Of a stretch of DNA of 64,000 nucleotides, positions 61,264 to 64,000 are shown in pieces (positions within the stretch are counted from its first letter, which is position 1; each line of letters begins with the position of its first letter). The position numbers and the translations under genes are program-made. The notes beneath the pieces were generated by a model. It did not search any database and was not told the origin of the DNA. It saw nothing but the letters and a program-made list of their open reading frames with translations. The stretch comes from an uncultured Acetatifactor sp. (lineage in GTDB: Bacteria; Bacillota; Clostridia; Lachnospirales; Lachnospiraceae), in contig CANRLX010000003.1 in NCBI GenBank assembly GCA_947631615.1, positions 1 to 64,000 on the forward strand, given 5' to 3'.

Positions 61264-61677
61264 TCATTCGGCCGGCTTTTCCTCCTCGGGAAAAGCGATA
61301 TCCACTACCTCCGCATCGGACATCTCATTGTCCTTTGGTTTCGTAAACTTATCCACAAGATCCGGTATCATGTCCAGGACCTTGGTGACCGTATCCTGAT
61401 TCTTGATATTTACCAGTTTGGTATAGCCGTCCCGGATCACCAGCACAGCGCTGGGCGTCATCTTGCCGCCGAGCCCTCCCGCACCGTTGGACGCCCCCTT
61501 TTGCTGGTTGCTGCCGGCTCCGGCTCCCACGCCGAAGGACACATCCACAAGGGGTAAAATGATGGTGTCGCCGATTTGAGTGGGTTCTCCCACCACTGTC
61601 TTGGTGGAGAGCACCGCGTCCATTCCTCTGAGCAGAGAGTCGACCACTCCCTGAATCTGATTTTCCTTATCTGCCAT
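61264..61677 (-). CDS. gerW: GerW family sporulation protein (YtfJ-like)
   Basis: This protein has 137 residues. It begins with QGVVDSLLRGMDAVLSTKTVVGEP and has the VSFGVGAGAGS glycine-rich stretch and SAVLVIRDGYTKLVNI, as in the GerW/YtfJ family. In Bacillus the protein is needed for spore germination. The acidic C-terminus varies in the family. It overlaps nothing, but begins 1 bp after the DUF2953 stop, so it is coupled to that gene. It supports a spore-forming relative, not spore formation as such. Confidence 0.94.
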   Translation of the reverse strand: MADKENQIQGVVDSLLRGMDAVLSTKTVVGEPTQIGDTIILPLVDVSFGVGAGAGSNQQKGASNGAGGLGGKMTPSAVLVIRDGYTKLVNIKNQDTVTKVLDMIPDLVDKFTKPKDNEMSDAEVVDIAFPEEEKPAE

Positions 61678-61678
61678 T

Positions 61679-62704
61679 TCAAGCCTCCATTCCCTTACTG
61701 TTCGTATTTTGCGCCCCGTGCTTTTTCAGCCTGCGCAGAAAGAGCCCAAACTTTTTGTCAAGCAAAAGACCGGCGCCGTGAAACAATAGCTGTATGATCG
61801 CAATATGCCCTGCGGCATACAGGTTACCCTCAAAAACCGCCTGTTCAAAATCCGGCGTGACATGGATATCCTTCCCAAATTTTGGAGAAAGCATACAGAA
61901 AGCGCCGTAGAGATATCCGGTGGTGTCCGGCGCCGCCGCGCCAAAGCGAAGATCGGCTTTGAGGGTCCTGGGCCGAATCCCCTTCAGAATACGTCCCACC
62001 CGAAAACAGGCGTGTGCAAACAGCTCTCTGGTATTCTCCTCTGTCAGGAGATCCCGGTAAAAAGAAAATTCCTCCCAAATATGTCTTATTTTATCATATA
62101 TTTTATGAATTGTGTACTTTATCTTAGCATATTTTGCGGAAAACCTGCCGTTTTCTTCTTCGGGGGCGTCTCCCTCCCCCGGGGAAGATGTTTGGGAGGC
62201 CGGCTCCCCTGTGGCCGAATCCGCGCTGCGCTCTCGGGAGGAATCTTCCTTAGTGGTGCCTTCCTTGGAGACGGCCTCGCTCACGGTATGCTCTCGGGCA
62301 GAATCTTCGTCGTTGTTTTCACCTGCGCTGCGCTCTTTGGCGGTGCCTTCAGCGTCGTCCTCACCCGCGCTGCGCTCTTTGGAAGAGCCTTCTCTGACGG
62401 AGCTTTCCCTGGCGTTTTTTTTCTTTTTTTTGTCCCCGCTCTCCTCTCCGGAGTCAAACACCGTAAAAAGAAACGCCTTCACCAGGAGCCGCCCCGGATC
62501 CGGGTAGGCGAACCGCGCACGGATTAAGCCAAACAGCCAGTCCGCCTTCACCTGCACGGACCAGGCTGCCGCACTCTTCTGTCCCCTGACGCGGTAGGTA
62601 ATTGGAAAGAAAAGCAGCAGGAGCAGAACAGTCAGAGCCAGACCGAGCAGGATCAGCAGCGCGATGCCCAGTATGGACAGTAGGTTCCAGACCATCTCTA
62701 GCAT
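61679..62704 (-). CDS. DUF2953 domain-containing protein with acidic repetitive insert
   Basis: This protein has 341 residues. An N-terminal membrane helix (about 6-33, rich in Leu) precedes a DUF2953-type domain that is split by a low-complexity insert of about 100 residues (about 87-180) with imperfect repeats such as KERSAGEDDAEGTAKERSAGE. The domain resumes with FSFYRDLLTEENTRELFAHA and continues to GHIAIIQLLF. DUF2953 genes sit next to gerW (YtfJ-YtfI) in Firmicutes and are linked to sporulation. The ATG at 62704 has AAGGAG; it overlaps the preceding gene by 7 nt. Confidence 0.85.
   Translation of the reverse strand: MLEMVWNLLSILGIALLILLGLALTVLLLLLFFPITYRVRGQKSAAAWSVQVKADWLFGLIRARFAYPDPGRLLVKAFLFTVFDSGEESGDKKKKKNARESSVREGSSKERSAGEDDAEGTAKERSAGENNDEDSAREHTVSEAVSKEGTTKEDSSRERSADSATGEPASQTSSPGEGDAPEEENGRFSAKYAKIKYTIHKIYDKIRHIWEEFSFYRDLLTEENTRELFAHACFRVGRILKGIRPRTLKADLRFGAAAPDTTGYLYGAFCMLSPKFGKDIHVTPDFEQAVFEGNLYAAGHIAIIQLLFHGAGLLLDKKFGLFLRRLKKHGAQNTNSKGMEA
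62230..62420 (-). repeat. imperfect coding repeats in the DUF2953 insert
   Basis: Degenerate units of about 45-55 bp (TGCGCTCTTTGG and CTGCGCTCTCGG variants on the plus strand) encode serial KERSAGE / RERSADS / SAREHTVSE segments, highly charged and probably unstructured. Confidence 0.6.
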
Positions 62705-63033
62705 AACAAATACTCCTTCAGGGCGCAGTCTCCCCGCTCCCGCAGACATTCCCCCGCGATCCGCTCCACCAGCGAAAACGCCTCCTCCCGGTCGGAGGCG
62801 ATCCCCACCACATACAGCTTTCTCTCCCTGTAGTGCGGCTGGGCGAGCTGGCGGGCATCCAGGATATCCAGTTGATCCTCCGGACAGGCGGCAGTGGTGA
62901 TCAGAAAAACGTTTGCCAAAAGGGAGCCCTTGTCCAGCCTCTTTTTTATTTTATCCAGTTTTTTCCCTGAAATGCCCTCCCCGAGATATAATCTCGGGTG
63001 GTATGTAAGATTTCCGGTCGAGCCGTCCGCCAT
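62698..63033 (-). CDS. conserved protein of unknown function
   Basis: This protein has 111 residues, is soluble and has a mixed helix-strand pattern (GNLTYHPRLYLGEGISGKKLDKIKKRL, VFLITTAACPEDQLDIL, YVVGIASDREEAFSLVERI). It is the first gene of the DUF2953-gerW operon, overlapping the next gene by 7 nt. I know similar proteins only as hypothetical ones of Lachnospiraceae. No motif is recognised. The start ATG is the only one giving a full-length product; a clear ribosome binding site was not found. Confidence 0.7.
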   Translation of the reverse strand: MADGSTGNLTYHPRLYLGEGISGKKLDKIKKRLDKGSLLANVFLITTAACPEDQLDILDARQLAQPHYRERKLYVVGIASDREEAFSLVERIAGECLRERGDCALKEYLLC

Positions 63034-63124
63034 ATCCCAAACCTCATTTTGCCGTTTTCTGCTCCAGAATAAGGTCTATTATATCACATATCCTGTGTGT
63101 TTACAAATTGAAAGAAAATTTTTG

Positions 63125-63152
63125 TTGACATATTTTTACAATATTTTATACT
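63125..63152 (+). promoter_or_regulatory. promoter of the HD-GYP-like gene
   Basis: A perfect TTGACA (63125-63130) and TATACT (63147-63152) with a 16-bp spacer, just before a GGGAGGT ribosome binding site. Confidence 0.75.
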
Positions 63153-63182
63153 TAAATATAGGAACCAAAGGGAGGTAACATT

Positions 63183-64000
63183 TTGAAAGTAATCGCAAAG
63201 ACCGAACTGACACCCGGCATGACGCTGGGCGCGGACGTTGTATCACAGGGACAGCTTCTCTATTCGGCGGGCACCGTGCTGGACGCCATGATCATTGACC
63301 GTCTGAGCCGCTCTGACATACAGAGCTTTTCCGTCAAGGAGGCGTCCGACACCACACATATCGAGCGAGTCCGCTTCAACGAGAGATTTCAGGCGTTTGT
63401 AGCGCAGTATAATTCCTGCCTGAACCGATGCAAGGGCGTTATGCTGAGCTTCCTCGGCACAAAATCCCGTATTCAGGACGATGTGCTTCTGCAGATCTAT
63501 TATGACGTCTATGAGAAAATCTCTACCGGTTCTGAGCTGCTGGATTACCTGTACAATATGATGCCTGGCGAGGATCAGCTGACCTATGCCCAGTGTCTCA
63601 ATTCCGCTCTTCTCGCGGGCACCTTTGCGGACTGGCTCTCCATGAGCGAGGAGGACAAGAAAATCCTGATCCTGTGCGGCTTTTATTACGATATCGGCAA
63701 GTGGAATCTCCCCTATGACATCCTCTGGAAGCCGGGCAAGCTCACGGACGAGGAGTTTCGCACCATCAAGACGCATCCCACCATCGGCTATTCGCTGGTG
63801 CGCTACCTGGATATCGACGAGCATGTGAAAAACGCGGTGATCATGCACCATGAGCGTCTGGACGGAAGCGGTTACCCCTATCATATGACCGGAAACAATA
63901 TCGATGTCTTTGCCCGCTATATCGCGATCATCGACACCTACGTGGCTATGGCGTCCCCCAGGACCTACAGAGAGGCGTTTACTCCCCTACAGATCCTTGG
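63183..64000 (+). CDS. HD-GYP domain protein (3' partial), HD motif degenerate
   Basis: The gene runs off the window end. It starts at a TTG with GGAGGT 7 nt upstream. Residues 1-60 begin KVIAKTELTPGMTLGADVV, an N-terminal domain common before HD-GYP. From about 130 a c-di-GMP phosphodiesterase-type HD-GYP domain follows. HHERLDGSGYP (222-232) and KTHP (198) are intact. However, the HD pair reads YD (169-170, in FYYDIGK), and the preceding conserved His position is Gln137 (LTYAQCLN). With two metal ligands missing, activity is doubtful; the protein may sense rather than cleave c-di-GMP. Confidence 0.82.
   Translation, partial: MKVIAKTELTPGMTLGADVVSQGQLLYSAGTVLDAMIIDRLSRSDIQSFSVKEASDTTHIERVRFNERFQAFVAQYNSCLNRCKGVMLSFLGTKSRIQDDVLLQIYYDVYEKISTGSELLDYLYNMMPGEDQLTYAQCLNSALLAGTFADWLSMSEEDKKILILCGFYYDIGKWNLPYDILWKPGKLTDEEFRTIKTHPTIGYSLVRYLDIDEHVKNAVIMHHERLDGSGYPYHMTGNNIDVFARYIAIIDTYVAMASPRTYREAFTPLQIL

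Overview
The window reads as a chromosomal segment of an anaerobic, low-to-moderate GC Firmicute, most likely a Lachnospiraceae-type Clostridium. The signs are strong AGGAGG-type ribosome binding sites, several TTG/GTG starts, a short-form HisG with HisZ, a pyrophosphate-type phosphofructokinase, rubrerythrin, the sporulation family GerW, LexA beside a YneA-like gene, and the rpmB / asp23-fakA / recG neighbourhood. The genus cannot be set from the sequence alone. I see no rRNA, tRNA, CRISPR array, prophage or complete insertion sequence.

Layout. 1-5.2 kb: branched-chain amino acid ABC transporter (livK partial, livHMGF) and a cytidylate kinase-like gene. 5.2-10 kb: accessory genes (an AT-rich Ig-like lipoprotein, a glutamine-amidotransferase-like hydrolase, a small membrane protein, a second lipoprotein) around the SOS pair lexA and a LysM division-inhibitor-like gene. 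10-14 kb: two PLP enzymes of sulfur amino acid metabolism, then a tyrosine recombinase. 14-24 kb: rubrerythrin, a PerM-type exporter, a lipoprotein, a frameshifted WG-repeat protein, and a GntR-regulated ABC transporter with a large solute-binding lipoprotein. 24-32 kb (minus strand): two radical SAM-associated genes, RNase E/G and a NUDIX gene coupled by 4-nt overlaps, preceded by a MoxR-DUF58-membrane protein operon with a long palindrome inside it. 32.7-37.8 kb: histidine operon hisZ-G-D-B and a HisF/A-like-HisIE fusion. 38-47 kb: recU, phosphofructokinase, two pseudouridine synthases, an SDR and a HAD-YgiQ fusion. 47-60 kb: cell-wall amidase, coaD, rsmD, topoisomerase IV-like parE-parC, degV, recG, fakA, asp23. 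60-64 kb: rpmB, a J-domain-like coiled-coil protein, an unlisted 47-residue membrane protein, gerW, DUF2953 and the start of a degenerate HD-GYP gene.

Most of the window is ordinary housekeeping sequence. The most unusual signal is repeated and local: at least nine different short tandem arrays (8-16 bp units, each with its own sequence) lie in spacers or straddle stop codons of unrelated genes, and one gene carries a TA-duplication frameshift. Other points of note are two gene fusions, a long intercistronic palindrome, and an HD-GYP protein lacking two metal-ligand histidines.
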